Shown in pieces: positions 52,401 through 60,901 of a stretch of 64,000 bases of DNA. Under the pieces are notes generated by a model. The model searched no databases, was not told where the DNA came from, and saw only the letters and a list, made by a program, of their open reading frames with translations. Position 1 is the first letter of the stretch. Each line of letters starts with the position of its first letter. The position numbers were made by a program, and so were the translations under genes. Origin of the DNA: Ligula intestinalis (lineage: Eukaryota; Platyhelminthes; Cestoda; Diphyllobothriidea; Diphyllobothriidae). The stretch lies in NCBI GenBank assembly GCA_036362985.1, contig JAYGXS010000003.1:48399845-48463844 (forward strand), written 5' to 3'.

Positions 52401-55400
52401 GCCGTCTTTGCATTATCGCTGCTGAATGGCCATTAGCGCAGCCCACACCCGTTTCTTCCCTTTTTAAAAAAAACGCGCTCTGAACCCTCTGGCCCACATT
52501 TTCCCCACTATTTACTGACGTCTGACGGAGCAGTGCGAGGGGGGGGGGTCGGGAATGGCTGTTCTTCCAACTTTGCGTGCAAGAGCAAAATTGGACTTGA
52601 ATGTCATACCGCTCACACTCCCTCCACAACTCAGGCAGCCAACGGTATCTTTTTTGCTGTCCAGTATTTTAACAGTGGCCTACCGATTTGCTTCTTTGTC
52701 CATTGAGAGCGCACTTCACATCTACAGGGTGTCCACGAAGTCTGGGTACATAGGGGATAAATACATACCTTTAGAACAAAACAATTTTATTTAATTATAT
52801 GAATAAGAAATTGTATTTTCAATATGATTTCCATTATTTGCAATGCATAATTCGATGCGCCTTGCTAAATTCTGGTGAACACGATTGAATAGGTGTACAG
52901 TACTGTCGATTTCAGCACACTGACTGATAATGCGTTCTCTCAAGTGGTTTAGATTTGCAATCTTCACGGTCCAATCAGATAGGACGGAAAATCGATAATT
53001 ATTGACGCTTTGTCAAGCCATGGTGTGGGACTTTGCGCTGCAGCTGCGCTGAGAAACTAAGCTTTGTTGACTAATCATAAAACTCTGCCGTCATAGCAAA
53101 AATAACATAAATGAATAACATATTAAAATTCCTACGTACCCAGACTTTGTGAACACCCTGTAGATGCCTGTTATGGTGTCTACGTCCTGAATGCTGCAAG
53201 AACTAGGGTCTGCATATCGGACGCACTCTCTATTTATGACGCTCCACGCGGTGCTCAGAGGTAAAAATAAGTATTTTGTATGCTCACAGGAAATCAGCAG
53301 ACTTGACACACCGCACAACTGCGTTTTTTCACCCATAATCGATCGTCGAATGAGGCGTATAATGAGGTCATCGCAGTGGCTTAAGTTAATTGGTAAAACC
53401 CTCACCGTTGCGATCTTCAGACCCGGTTCGTAGGGAGAGAAAAGAAGTGGGACGTCAGGTGAGAGGAATAGTGTATTCTGTTCAGAGCTAGTGGAGAATA
53501 GGTTAGGGGAGGTTGACAGTCGGACAGGTGTGCGTCTGCATCCGAGAGTGACGGCAACCGAATTGTGTGAGGGCGGCAGTCGTCACAACAAGGTCACGTG
53601 TTAGTAAGCCATAGGGGGGGGGGGGTGATTGACCAGAGCGGATTGGGCTAGACAAACTGGTGCACACGTACTACCAGTGGCGAGAGACGAAAGGTTGGCC
53701 GTGCACCCAGTGTTGGGTCACTGCAGGTACTCCTTACCCAGACAAGAGTTCCGGTGAAAAAAATCCCAACCGTCACTATAACGTTGTCTAGTCTCGGAAA
53801 GATATATTAATTGCTAATGTTCAGACGAATGTACAGATTTTTTGAATCCTGGGCGCTGCTCCACCTTTTTTCCTTGGGACTCGGAAAGCCGTTGTTAAGT
53901 ACCGTCTTTAACCGTCTTTGCTTAAGGCGAGGTGTTCTGGGCGAAAACAATGATGCCAACAAGAAGAGTGATCACCCCAGCAATAGCAGTATGTTTCCTC
54001 GGGAGAATTTGGTCTTCAATCCGCCACTTATGGATGCGAATCTTGTCGGTAACGACACTCGATCGAAGTCTATTATTGCTACCTGAACCCATAATTGAAC
54101 TTCTAATGCCAAAGATAGCATCTGCAATCTGTCTTGTAATTTCGTTCTTTCAGGGGCTATCGCTCTGATAGTCTACATTTTTTCTCTCATGGATTTTCTT
54201 TCACATCTTTTAACAGTTTTTGTCATTGGCGACCGTTGGCGCTATGGCCTTACTGTTCACAACGCCGCTGATGGTATATAGATGTATAAATTTAAATGCC
54301 GAATATAAATGGATTACAGAGGAATCATTTTATACCACATAACAGGTACAGTCTTCGCATGCCCGACTTCTGATTTCACCTGTTACTGCCAGATCTGATG
54401 CAAAAAATGACTCTGTCAGGTTAATCATTGTCCCGGCACTTTTTGCCATTAGGTATTGAGAAACGCTTCTCTCATAATCGGCCCGGGTGAGATATGGCCT
54501 AGCCATTGAATATTTGTAGTACGCCTTAGTGATTGCATTGACTCAGAGCCTCTGCGTTGCCGACATCATCGTGGTAGTTCACTCTCCCAATCCATCTGCG
54601 CTTAAGGGTAACCAGTTTGGCAAATCGTATGTCCAGGGTAAAAGTTCAGCTGCCTACGTGTTATCTATCGCCTGTCACTTGCGCTCAAGAGCTTGTCGTG
54701 TGCAATGTTGTGTCCACGCTCATGCCGCCCCTAACACATTACCCGACTGTCTCGATTAATTTATTCTGTTCGCACGCCGACGGCGTTCAAATTTCTGCCG
54801 CATCCCAGTTCTGTTCTTCTCTAGCACGCCTCCCTTAATCATATGTCCTCCTTCCTCTCTTTTTTCCATCCAGATTTGTGTTCGAGGACCAAGCTGCACC
54901 CCCGGGTACTACAAAGATCCCGAGAAAACAGCCGAACTTTTGGACTCTGAGGGTTGGATGCACACCGGCGATGTAGCCGTTTGGACTGAGGTGTGTCATG
55001 TACCCCGGTTTTAAAATCACCCTTACCTTCTTAATCCCCCACGGTAACCATATAAACTCCCAAGCCGGTGTTTTTTGTCCCCCCTGCAGAAGAACAGTCT
55101 GCGCATTGTGGATCGCTGTAAACACATCTTCAAGCTCTCTCAGGGTGAGTACATTGCTCCCGAGAAAGTGGAGACCGTCTATCAGAGCAGTGCTCTAATC
55201 AGCCAGGTCTTTGTCGACGGTGACGCCCAGCAAGCCTTCCCAGTGGCCATCGTTGTGCCGGAACTGGCGAGCCTGGTGGATCGCCTTAACGGAAAATCGA
55301 AAATGGCCAATGGTCACCGACCGCAGCAGCAGGCCAACGGCACAGTCAGCGCAGCCGGTGAGCCTGAGGAGCACTTTGTCGTGATGGGCAAATCAATGAC

Positions 55401-58400
55401 CGCGGAGCAGATCTGCAAGATGGAGGTAGCTGTAAACGCAGTGCTAGAGGACATGGCCGAACTCGGCAAAGCACGTGGGCTGAAGGGGTTTGAACAGGTA
55501 TGTGCTTTTCCTGCGCACGCGTGTTTACAGCTCCACACGTGACCTCTCTCACTTTCGGGTCACTTATACGCAGGATTTGTGGACTTTATTAGTATTTCGC
55601 GACTTCTTATTCAACTGTGTACGGCCATTACCTATTCATAAGACCAGCTCAATGGCCCAAGTAGGTGTCACCCTGGAGGGAGAAAACATGATAGGTACCT
55701 AAAGCAGGAACTGTCGGTTTGATAGGCGAATAAGTATGGTGACGAGGGATGGGAGGTTAGTTATCTAAGCAGGCCAGTTCAGATATCAATAAAAATCTGT
55801 CAAGCGCGTTTTAAATTGCAACGCACAGGTCCTGCAGAGGTGGGGGATGAAGTAATGGGAGATAGAATTGGAGGGGTTATATCGATTATCGATCCGTACC
55901 AAAGGACTGTGAGGCTAACCACGTGATCCAGTTCTGGTTTTCTCCGTATGGCTCCCGCGTCTAAAAAGTGCAGGAGGCACCCAGTCGTTGCCTGAATTAT
56001 AGTACCTTAAATGCAGTCATCGGGTCGGCCGTGTGGCCAGTGTCCACCAGGTGTTTTGTAACTGAACTCTTGGGTACTTTATTTTCTGCCCTTAGCAGCC
56101 GCTTCGGCATATGTTCAGCTGACCAAGTATTTCATCACTTCTACCGTGTTAAAATGTATTTCGGGAAAACCGTGCTTTCAAAAGAAGTGCTATGGATCAG
56201 TGACACAAGTAGAAAATTCGCTCCACATGCCCTTACAGCCTATGGAAGTCCCAGGCACGGTAACTGTATTTTCCGCCCTAACCAGCCATTTCGGCATTTG
56301 TTCAGCTGACCGAACTGCCAACTGCCTTTGCGTGCGCCCAATCTGTTTGTATCCACAACTGCACGTGAACTCATAAATACGGTTTGATGTGGCGTGCATG
56401 GGTAAAATGTCTGCCTGCTGTCCTTTGCGTTGCGGTTTTAATCACTCGTGGCGGGTTTTCCCTGTAATCTGAACTGGCTCTCTTAGATTACTCTTTTTCT
56501 CACCATGTGCATCCGCATATCAGACCGACAGTTCCTGCTTTAGACGCCGTTTATGTTCTCTCCCTCTGAATCGACCTCTATTTGAACGGTTGGTCTGGTC
56601 TTATCAATGACCGTACAAAACTGAATAGGAAGTCACGAGATTCTATGACGTCCATAGCTTCTGCATATTTTGTCGCTTTTGCCTGGTTACAATTGATACC
56701 GGAAAAACAGTGCTTCGCATAGACTAGAATTAATGTTTGGGAGTGGGGCAACACAATGTCTACTAGCCGAGAACAGTCGACTATCTCTCTTGGTCCGCCC
56801 ACTGTGTTCACTGCATGCATGCAGCCTCCAGCTTGTATCACACTTCCTGTCGACGATAACGTATGTATGTTTTACGTGGACTACTCCGCCCCCGCATAGC
56901 AGTGTTCATTAAGTCAAAAATGTAACAACGGGGTGACTTTTCGCATTTATAATTTACGCTGCAGGCAAATACGCATTTTACTATTTTTTAGTGTACCTCA
57001 GGTGCGTTGTCCTCTAAAATGTTAATCTAAGTTTTAAAGTGAACTTTCTATTAGAATAGATTACTTAAGTATGGTTTGAATGCTAACTTGTGTGCAGATT
57101 AATCCTCAAAGGACCCTAGTCACGTTATCATGTCGGCCACCTGCAAACCCAGTCTGTAAAAAATTGGTTTCTTAAGTAGTAAGAATTTTGATCACTGAGT
57201 GAAGATTTGTGTGGACTTCACGGACGACAGCAGGCAAGCCGACATTGGAATTTCACTGCCCGTCTGTTGGCCATGCTCACTAACGCGCTCCAACGTGGAA
57301 ATTTTTTTACTGGAGTCTTGCTATAACGTATTGACTAGGAAACATTTACAACCCACACTAATATTGTCGAGGAGCAGGGTTCCAGACTGTTTCTCACATA
57401 TTTATCTGCCTCCCCCCCCCAACATGCACTCCGAATTGTGCTTAAAACCCGCGTATCGGTGGTCTTTTACCTCTTAATCCTCACCCCATGCACAACCTAC
57501 TTTATTTTATCCTTCTCCATTACGCCTTATGCGATATGTCGGGTATGAGCTTTATATTACAGGGCCAGATTCGCAACTGACTGGTGCCTCGCTCCCTTCG
57601 CCACCTCGCGTGATAATCCTTTCTGGCATACTATGCTTACGTCAGTTTGACAACAATCGGAAAAATACTGAAGTACCTCCCACCAGGTGCAATTCTTGCC
57701 TCTAACAGATTTACTTCTTCGAGTTTGGAATTACGCATACTCTCTGGGGATAAGGTACTGTTTTTTTGTTTCCTAAAAGGAGGCTAATTTCCCCGCTCCA
57801 AGTCGGACATTTCCCTTGACACTCCCCAAATGGGTGGGGGAAGAGCCCGCGAAATTGCTTGTCGCGCATGGCCAAATGATGTACGCAGGGCGGCGAACTA
57901 TCGATCGGCCTTTCAGGCGGAAATCTCTCTCTCTCTCGTTGTCTTCCTTTTCCTTCTTGGGTAATGGGTATAAAAGCGCAGGCAACTATTCGCTGTCAAA
58001 CGTAATGTGCTGTCACCCTGTTTATGTAATCGAAAAAGTTATCCGCTGCACGAGAATGGAAGGGGGGAGCAATCACAGAAGGTTTTCTGGCCGCTGCAGC
58101 CCTCCACTCCTCTCGCTGGCTATACTTCCCCCCCCCCCCCCCGGTGCGTCTCTATAGTGATTTTGCGATAGTAACGCCCGTCAAGTGGGAATTTGCTCGG
58201 CTGAGAAGTACCTCCTGTCTGGTGATAACCGTGAGACAACGGAGATTGAAATGCTTTTAAATGTTGGCTCGCCAGGGATAGTGCATAAGGGACAGATATT
58301 TTAACGCTCTAATTCCTTGTCATGCTGTCGCCTATTATTTTCCTATCGTCCGCGTTGTATCTAAAAATGGCTTCTCCCATCGCCTTTGGTGATAATGGCC

Positions 58401-58948
58401 AAAGCCGACCATACCGTCGACCAACTTTGTCATCCTGCGCTATAATGTGTCTGGCACTACTTATAGTCACCCTCGCCTTCATTGCTTTTCTACAGCGTAC
58501 TTCTAGTGTAAGACTATTTAGACGAAACTAGGTCTCTAGCCTTATGTGAAAGTTGTTAACTTACATTTTCCTTTTTTTATTTCCTCTGATTGTCGCTGTT
58601 CTCCTTTAACCTATAGAATCCAAATCTGTATCATTCGAAAAATTCTTAACAGTTTGGCGAGCTTGTTTCACAAAACGTTCCATTGGGTGATACTTTTGGT
58701 CACCAACTGAGGTCGCTATTTTTCAAGATCTCTGAATCGAATAGAATAGCTGTGCTAGTTCCACCGCTACTTCTTATGCTTGTACACTGTCTTCCCTCCC
58801 GAAGGTCCGCGCTATAATGCTCTCACCCAAAGCCTTCTCGGTGGAGAATCGGATGCTAACGCCGACAATGAAGTCCGCCCGGGCGGTTATCCGACACGAA
58901 TTCGCCTCCGCTATCAAAGCCCTCTACTCTTCTTCGAACAGCGCGTAG
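22359..58948 (+). CDS. Long-chain fatty-acid--CoA ligase, ACSL1/5/6 type (16 exons)
   Basis: The enzyme activates long-chain fatty acids to acyl-CoA through an acyl-AMP intermediate, normally on ER or mitochondrial outer membranes. Exons: 22359-22427, 23121-23229, 26671-26738, 26790-26894, 30245-30344, 30558-30736, 30862-30894, 35976-36027, 40508-40587, 42844-42912, 44397-44614, 46068-46218, 47642-47806, 54874-54990, 55090-55497 and 58805-58948. All junctions have GT/AG and phases agree, giving 688 residues plus TAG (human ACSL1 about 698). Seen: P-loop YTSGTTGLPKG (233-243), '[11 protein letters not shown]', YGSTE (416-420), TGD (497-499), '[15 protein letters not shown]' and the C-terminal LTPTMK (K664). 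Unlike vertebrate ACSL1, no N-terminal membrane helix is visible. The start lies 37 bases after an acceptor-like AG, so either an upstream exon is missing or the mRNA is trans-spliced. Introns reach 7 kb. Confidence 0.92.
23121..23229 (+). CDS. ACSL exon 2
   Basis: Acceptor CACTTCAG and donor GCAG|GTAGG, phase 1. Codes 'GGIRVNS' through '[13 protein letters not shown]', the segment before the conserved 'PCLG'. Confidence 0.85.
23230..26670. other. ACSL intron 2 (3.4 kb)
   Basis: Contains a degraded interspersed repeat at about 24232-24480 and otherwise nothing recognised. A minus-strand frame at 25830-26144 is unassigned. Confidence 0.6.
24232..24480 (+). repeat. Interspersed repeat, copy 1
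   Basis: Shares 'gcctgactctc' and 'gttggc(g/a)acc(t/c)tccaag' blocks with 45405-45565. A related block occurs at 49130-49190, and in opposite orientation at 49800-49950. The copies are diverged; the parent element is unknown. Confidence 0.5.
26671..26738 (+). CDS. ACSL exon 3
   Basis: Acceptor TTTATTACAG, donor GAG|GTAGCT. Codes 'DQPCLGS' and 'PYTWMTYAE', matching the family's 'PCLGSR...PYEWLSY'. Confidence 0.9.
26790..26894 (+). CDS. ACSL exon 4
   Basis: Separated from exon 3 by a 51 bp intron. Codes 'HFGSGLQEF' and '[10 protein letters not shown]', corresponding to the family's 'IGIFAQNRPE'. Donor GAT|GTAAGT. Confidence 0.88.
27255..28095 (+). repeat. Pair of ~150 bp direct repeats
   Basis: 27255-27420 and 27958-28095 share 'atccagctcggttt', 'aaagttagagatg', 'gagaccttccgacaa' and 'attgaagagatacac' in the same order, about 85% alike by eye. 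A long spacer separates them. Confidence 0.65.
28097..28150 (+). repeat. tRNA-like fragment (SINE-like)
   Basis: 'ggtgtctgaccaacaggtcg' followed by 'cggggtcgaactt' resembles an anticodon arm plus B box of a tRNA. No A box precedes it, so it is at most a truncated tRNA-derived sequence. Confidence 0.3.
30245..30344 (+). CDS. ACSL exon 5
   Basis: Acceptor TTTTTTCAG, donor AAG|GTAAGA. Codes '[13 protein letters not shown]' and '[12 protein letters not shown]', one of the most conserved ACSL segments. Confidence 0.93.
30558..30736 (+). CDS. ACSL exon 6
   Basis: Acceptor CCCACAG, donor GTC|GTAAGT. Codes '[13 protein letters not shown]' and 'LKHIIIM', the family's 'ELSLVFVDKPEKA...KIIVVMD' region. 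Confidence 0.88.
30862..30894 (+). CDS. ACSL exon 7 (11-codon microexon)
   Basis: Acceptor CTTTTTTCAG, donor TTG|GTACGT. Codes '[11 protein letters not shown]'. Too short for ORF detection, but needed to join exons 6 and 8 with the family's spacing. Confidence 0.8.
31863..31995. repeat. Head-to-head palindrome with two hammerhead-like cores
   Basis: Arms of about 58 bp around an 18 bp centre carry the same sequence in opposite directions. Each arm contains CTGACGA, a 6 bp stem with loop GAGTGA, then GAAAC. The sequence resembles the terminal repeats of Penelope-like elements. Confidence 0.7.
31947..31980 (+). ncRNA. Hammerhead-ribozyme-like core
   Basis: CTGACGA is followed by GGAAGC/GCTTTT pairing around loop GAGTGA, then GAAAC and ATC. 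The order matches the conserved hammerhead core, stem II, GAAA and cleavage site. Stem I pairs weakly, so activity is doubtful. The mirror copy on the minus strand is at 31878-31911 and keeps GAAACGTC. Confidence 0.4.
32139..33014 (+). repeat. Dispersed ~0.9 kb repeat, copy 1
   Basis: Aligns along its length with 37947-38876 in the same orientation, with many substitutions and small indels. Shared blocks include 'ctgacttcccttggatt', 'gcttatgaggaattgg' and 'gagggacagtcca'. No open frame is shared, so the family looks non-coding or heavily decayed. Confidence 0.75.
35229..35300 (+). repeat. tRNA-like sequence, weak
   Basis: 'tagctcaacggtagaaca' fits a tRNA A box and D arm. The expected B box is degenerate, so this is probably a tRNA-derived repeat rather than a gene. 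Confidence 0.3.
35976..36027 (+). CDS. ACSL exon 8 (P-loop, first half)
   Basis: Acceptor TGTGTTAG, donor CAG|GTCAGT, phase 1. Codes '[18 protein letters not shown]', the first half of the AMP-binding motif. An alternative AG eight bases on would break the frame. Confidence 0.92.
36943..37210 (+). repeat. Dispersed ~250 bp repeat, copy 1
   Basis: Matches 60165-60405 in the same orientation. Shared blocks: 'gagcagggatgg', 'gtcgagatgac', 'cgctttctcca' and 'ccagaaacaccg'. Confidence 0.7.
37947..38876 (+). repeat. Dispersed ~0.9 kb repeat, copy 2
   Basis: Partner of 32139-33014, about 5.8 kb downstream. It has an extra ~50 bp segment near 38020-38060 that the first copy lacks. Confidence 0.75.
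40508..40587 (+). CDS. ACSL exon 9 (P-loop, second half)
   Basis: Acceptor TTTTCAAG, donor GAT|GTGAGT. Completes the motif as '[13 protein letters not shown]'. Confidence 0.92.
40588..42843. other. ACSL intron 9 (2.3 kb)
   Basis: No exon or clear element. A short GTT run lies near 41802-41813. Confidence 0.55.
42844..42912 (+). CDS. ACSL exon 10
   Basis: Acceptor CCCCATAG, donor GTG|GTATGT. Codes '[16 protein letters not shown]', matching the conserved 'SFLPLAHMFER'. Confidence 0.92.
42913..44396. other. ACSL intron 10 (1.5 kb)
   Basis: Holds a small foldback element at 43294-43415 and otherwise nothing recognised. Confidence 0.55.
43294..43415. mobile_element. Small foldback (MITE-like) element
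   Basis: Near-perfect ~21 bp inverted ends (cagtctagtatacttcaaac and its complement with two extra bases) enclose about 80 bp. No target duplication is clear, so the superfamily is unknown. Confidence 0.55.
44397..44614 (+). CDS. ACSL exon 11
   Basis: Acceptor GTTTCCAG, donor ATAG|GTAGGC, phase 2. Codes 'GRVGFYSGD', '[18 protein letters not shown]' and 'LKRWLFEKA'. Confidence 0.93.
44891..45275 (+). repeat. Pair of ~63 bp direct repeats
   Basis: 44891-44953 and 45213-45275 share 'agctaaaagg', 'cgtgtttcgc' and 'gtattct', about 80% alike. Confidence 0.6.
45405..45565 (+). repeat. Interspersed repeat, copy 2
   Basis: Related to 24232-24480, with conserved 'cctgactctc' and 'gttggcaaccctccaagtca' blocks. 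Confidence 0.5.
46068..46218 (+). CDS. ACSL exon 12
   Basis: Acceptor CTTTGCAG, donor TGG|GTAAGT. Codes '[17 protein letters not shown]' and '[18 protein letters not shown]', the conserved 'GAAPVS' region. Confidence 0.93.
46960..47084. mobile_element. Small foldback (MITE-like) element
   Basis: Arms of about 36 bp, sharing 'aggagggtttggcag' and 'ttgaataattcag' with few mismatches, enclose about 52 bp. The ends are AT-rich (taat/atta); no defining target duplication. Confidence 0.65.
47243..47322 (+). tRNA. tRNA-like sequence, probably a pseudogene or SINE head
   Basis: It has an A-box/D-arm (tagttcaattggtag), a 4 bp anticodon stem GGCT/AGCC with loop TTACTAA (anticodon ACT), and a T arm GTGGA-TTCAAAT-CCCAC with one mismatch. 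The acceptor stem pairs at only five of seven positions and the variable region is irregular. It lies inside an ACSL intron. I take it as a tRNA-derived repeat or decayed tRNA rather than a working gene. Confidence 0.45.
47642..47806 (+). CDS. ACSL exon 13
   Basis: Acceptor ATCTTCAG. Codes '[13 protein letters not shown]', with the adenylate-binding YGSTE, then '[17 protein letters not shown]'. The donor GAG|GTTCGT is weak but gives the family's 'GE|ICVRG' join. Confidence 0.92.
49800..49950 (-). repeat. Interspersed repeat, inverted copy
   Basis: Its reverse complement shares 'gaggtcacattaagaagga' with 'gaggccacactaagaagga' at 45470-45490 and contains 'gaggcggga' as at 24262. Diverged member of the same family. 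Confidence 0.4.
52725..53160 (-). mobile_element. Tc1/mariner-like non-autonomous element
   Basis: Inverted ends CAGGGTGTcCACgAAGTCTG and CAGGGTGTtCACaAAGTCTG are flanked by TA on both sides. At 436 bp it keeps only the 3' end of a transposase gene, read on the minus strand. Confidence 0.8.
52791..53020 (-). pseudogene. Tc1/mariner-superfamily transposase C-terminal remnant
   Basis: The minus-strand frame codes '[15 protein letters not shown]', then '[19 protein letters not shown]' and 'HIEN', a pattern typical of the C-terminal end of this transposase group, ending at a TAA near the element's edge. The DDE/D catalytic domain is missing. Confidence 0.65.
54874..54990 (+). CDS. ACSL exon 14
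   Basis: Acceptor TCCATCCAG, donor GAG|GTGTGT. Codes '[20 protein letters not shown]' and '[11 protein letters not shown]', with the TGD ATP-ribose contact. Confidence 0.93.
55090..55497 (+). CDS. ACSL exon 15
   Basis: Acceptor CCCTGCAG, donor CAG|GTATGT. Codes the hinge '[20 protein letters not shown]', 'QVFVDGD', then a Gln/Asn/Gly-rich insertion at about residues 572-600, then 'GLKGFEQ'. Confidence 0.93.
55498..58804. other. ACSL intron 15 (3.3 kb)
   Basis: Holds a Penelope GIY-YIG remnant on the minus strand (56020-56399), C and CT runs at about 57410, 57925 and 58129, and no exon. Confidence 0.6.
56020..56399 (-). pseudogene. Penelope-like GIY-YIG endonuclease remnant, partly duplicated
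   Basis: The minus-strand frame 56399-56190 codes '[19 protein letters not shown]' and '[14 protein letters not shown]', the GIY-YIG-type endonuclease region of Penelope-like elements. A second, more decayed copy of the last block follows (about 56150-56030) as '[14 protein letters not shown]' and 'KHLVDTGH'. The two overlap in content, so part of the region was duplicated. Confidence 0.65.
58805..58948 (+). CDS. ACSL exon 16 (C-terminus)
   Basis: Acceptor CCCGAAG. Codes '[20 protein letters not shown]' and ends 'ALYSSSNSA' then TAG. It contains the C-terminal LTPTMK whose lysine (K664) is catalytic in this superfamily. A longer overlapping frame in another phase hides it. Confidence 0.92.
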   Translation, partial: VRAIMLSPKAFSVENRMLTPTMKSARAVIRHEFASAIKALYSSSNSA

Positions 58949-60040
58949 AACCACAAGCCCCAACATCATCATCCTCCTCATTTCACGCGCTTCATTTCAT
59001 CCTTTCTCGAAGAGAATTTGTGCAGCCCACTTTTCCATCTTTTGTGTGTACAATCAGCGCGTCCGCTCCTCTCCCTCCTTCCCGTCCTTACTTGGCGTTT
59101 TATTCTGTTTGCTGGGGGCGTACCTGTAACCTCCAATTATTTGTCTCCTCTACATGTATAGGACCTGGACAATTTATATTTGCGGGTCTACGTTTGTGCT
59201 GTCGTAAGTGTATACAGATGACCTCAGGAAGCCCTCTCGCCACTCAAACTTCGGGCTCCCTCGAAATCCCCCTCTCTCTCTCTTTGTCTCCAGTGGTCGT
59301 CTTTTTTTAGCGTTTTTCGACACCTCATGCCCTTCCTTTCCGCCCTCCAAATGTTTCGACCTACAGCCCCGTGGGGTGTCGGTTTTTACACCTCGTCACA
59401 CGGCACAGACGGCCGAGATTGCTCAGTCAACTTTCCAGGGCCTCTACTGCCCTCGCAGCTCGAGATGCCTAGTCGGACGCCAATGCATTTGACCCCTGAA
59501 GACAGAGTAAAACATCCATACGAACAGACTAGCTGTAGACTAAACTTTGTGCGTCCAATCGTCGATCATACTCTGCTTTCTTTTGTTTGTTTTTTTATTT
59601 GTGCATGGGCATCTCCTCATGTCTCCCCCGTATCTTTCGCGTTTGGCACTGTTATCTCTAATAGTATTTTGTTTCTGTGTTTGGCTCATTTTTCGAGCAC
59701 CCCTCTGCAGGCGAGTTTGTTTCCCAGGGCGCACATTGTGGGTCTCTTGGAATCACAGTGAATTTGGTTTCTACGCGCCTCTCTTGACGGTCTTGAGGTG
59801 TGGAGTCCAACCGTTGACTCTGACGAGGGTCACTGTGTGCCTGACGACAAAGAAGGAGCAGGGACGATGACTTGCTTATGATTTAGTCTATAGTGACCTT
59901 TGCAGCATCAACCACACTCTCTTCCTCTCCCATCTGGACCTGTTATCACTACCAAGTCAAGAAGATCGAAGGCACAGGTTGGTAGCGTAGTAGGTACTCA
60001 CCAGTACACTCTCCACCCCACTTACGGCTCTTTGTATGGG
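58949..60040. other. 3' flank of ACSL
   Basis: Pyrimidine-rich, with long chance frames (58780-59310, 59327-59761) that show low-complexity composition and no motif. No clear AATAAA close to the stop. Confidence 0.45.
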
Positions 60041-60068
60041 TGCGCATCCCCAGTAAGAACTGTCGTGC

Positions 60069-60144
60069 CCTGATTTGTCCCCCGTGGTGGTCCAGCGCAT
60101 CTATCGCGTCGCCCGTTCGGGTTGGGGAAAGCAAGTTTGGAGAT
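60069..60144 (+). repeat. 76 bp exact repeat, copy 1
   Basis: Identical by eye to 62231-62306. Weaker similarity extends ~30 bp to the left (gtgcgcatccc.a.taagaac). Confidence 0.85.
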
Positions 60145-60164
60145 AGGATACTAGTTCACCATTG

Positions 60165-60405
60165 ATTTCGATTATGTCCACTATATGCTCAAGAGCAGGG
60201 ATGGGGACTTTAGTCAGGTGTATTGAAAGTAGACGAGCAGCCACCTACGACATTCAAATCCCTCTCTTTGCTTGAACTGGTGAGAAGGCAGAGTCGAGAT
60301 GACCGAGCCGCTTTCTCCAATGCAGGCCAGAAACACCGTCTAACTTAGTCTTAAATGACAGTAGCCCTTTGCGCTGGTACTACTGCACTACTCACCCTCA
60401 TGCAC
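60165..60405 (+). repeat. Dispersed ~250 bp repeat, copy 2
   Basis: Partner of 36943-37210, same orientation. Confidence 0.7.
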
Positions 60406-60455
60406 TTTCGGCAAGTGCCCAGAAAGACTCAAGGAGACCGATTCTGATATTACTA

Positions 60456-60542
60456 CAGTAGTCACCGGTTATTAAGCTCACGGTTAATAGGCCCAGCCGC
60501 TTGGTCTAGGCCCGAGGTGTGCTTAATAACCGACGACCACTG
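60456..60542. mobile_element. 87 bp pogo-like deletion derivative
   Basis: Ends CAGTAGTCACCGGTTATTAA and the complement of CAGTGGTCGTCGGTTATTAA are flanked by TA. It keeps only the two terminal regions found in the 508 bp element at 10326-10833. Confidence 0.8.
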
Positions 60543-60901
60543 TACTACTATTTATACTGCTGCTCACTAGCAGTGTAGCTGAATGATAGTACGGACGATA
60601 ATATTATCGACGCTTAAAATTGGTCAGAAATAACACTAATTAAAGTCAGCGCTGGCCTCGTGTTCCCTCGATCTCAACTAGGAGTTGGGATCTGGATTTG
60701 TGTTATTCCCAGTAAAGTAGATGTTTAAGGCTTGGAGCACATCAATGTTTAGCGTGATTTTTACCTCCTACCTCTATTCACCAAAACTGTGTCAGTTTTT
60801 TCCTAAAGTGTAGACTACGAGAGCTAGGCTACTGCTGCTAGAGTTAGTATGCCAATGTCAGGAGTGCTGCCTATATCTGCTACGGTTATCTGACTATACC
60901 T

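Larger units (their letters stand above)
47807..54873. other. ACSL intron 13 (7.1 kb)
   Basis: The largest intron. It holds an inverted copy of the interspersed repeat (49800-49950) and a mariner-like element (52725-53160). Stretches such as 50300-52700 show nothing recognisable. Confidence 0.6.

Noticed and set aside
57400..58145. Poly-C and CT runs as regulatory elements
   Set aside because: Ordinary low-complexity tracts; position in an intron gives no functional support.
58780..59310. 176-codon open frame
   Set aside because: It overlaps the last ACSL exon in a different frame; the family match lies in the other frame and the rest is low-complexity pyrimidine-rich sequence.
59327..59761. 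144-codon open frame
   Set aside because: Ser/Pro/Phe-rich composition from pyrimidine-rich DNA, no motif, no splice context.
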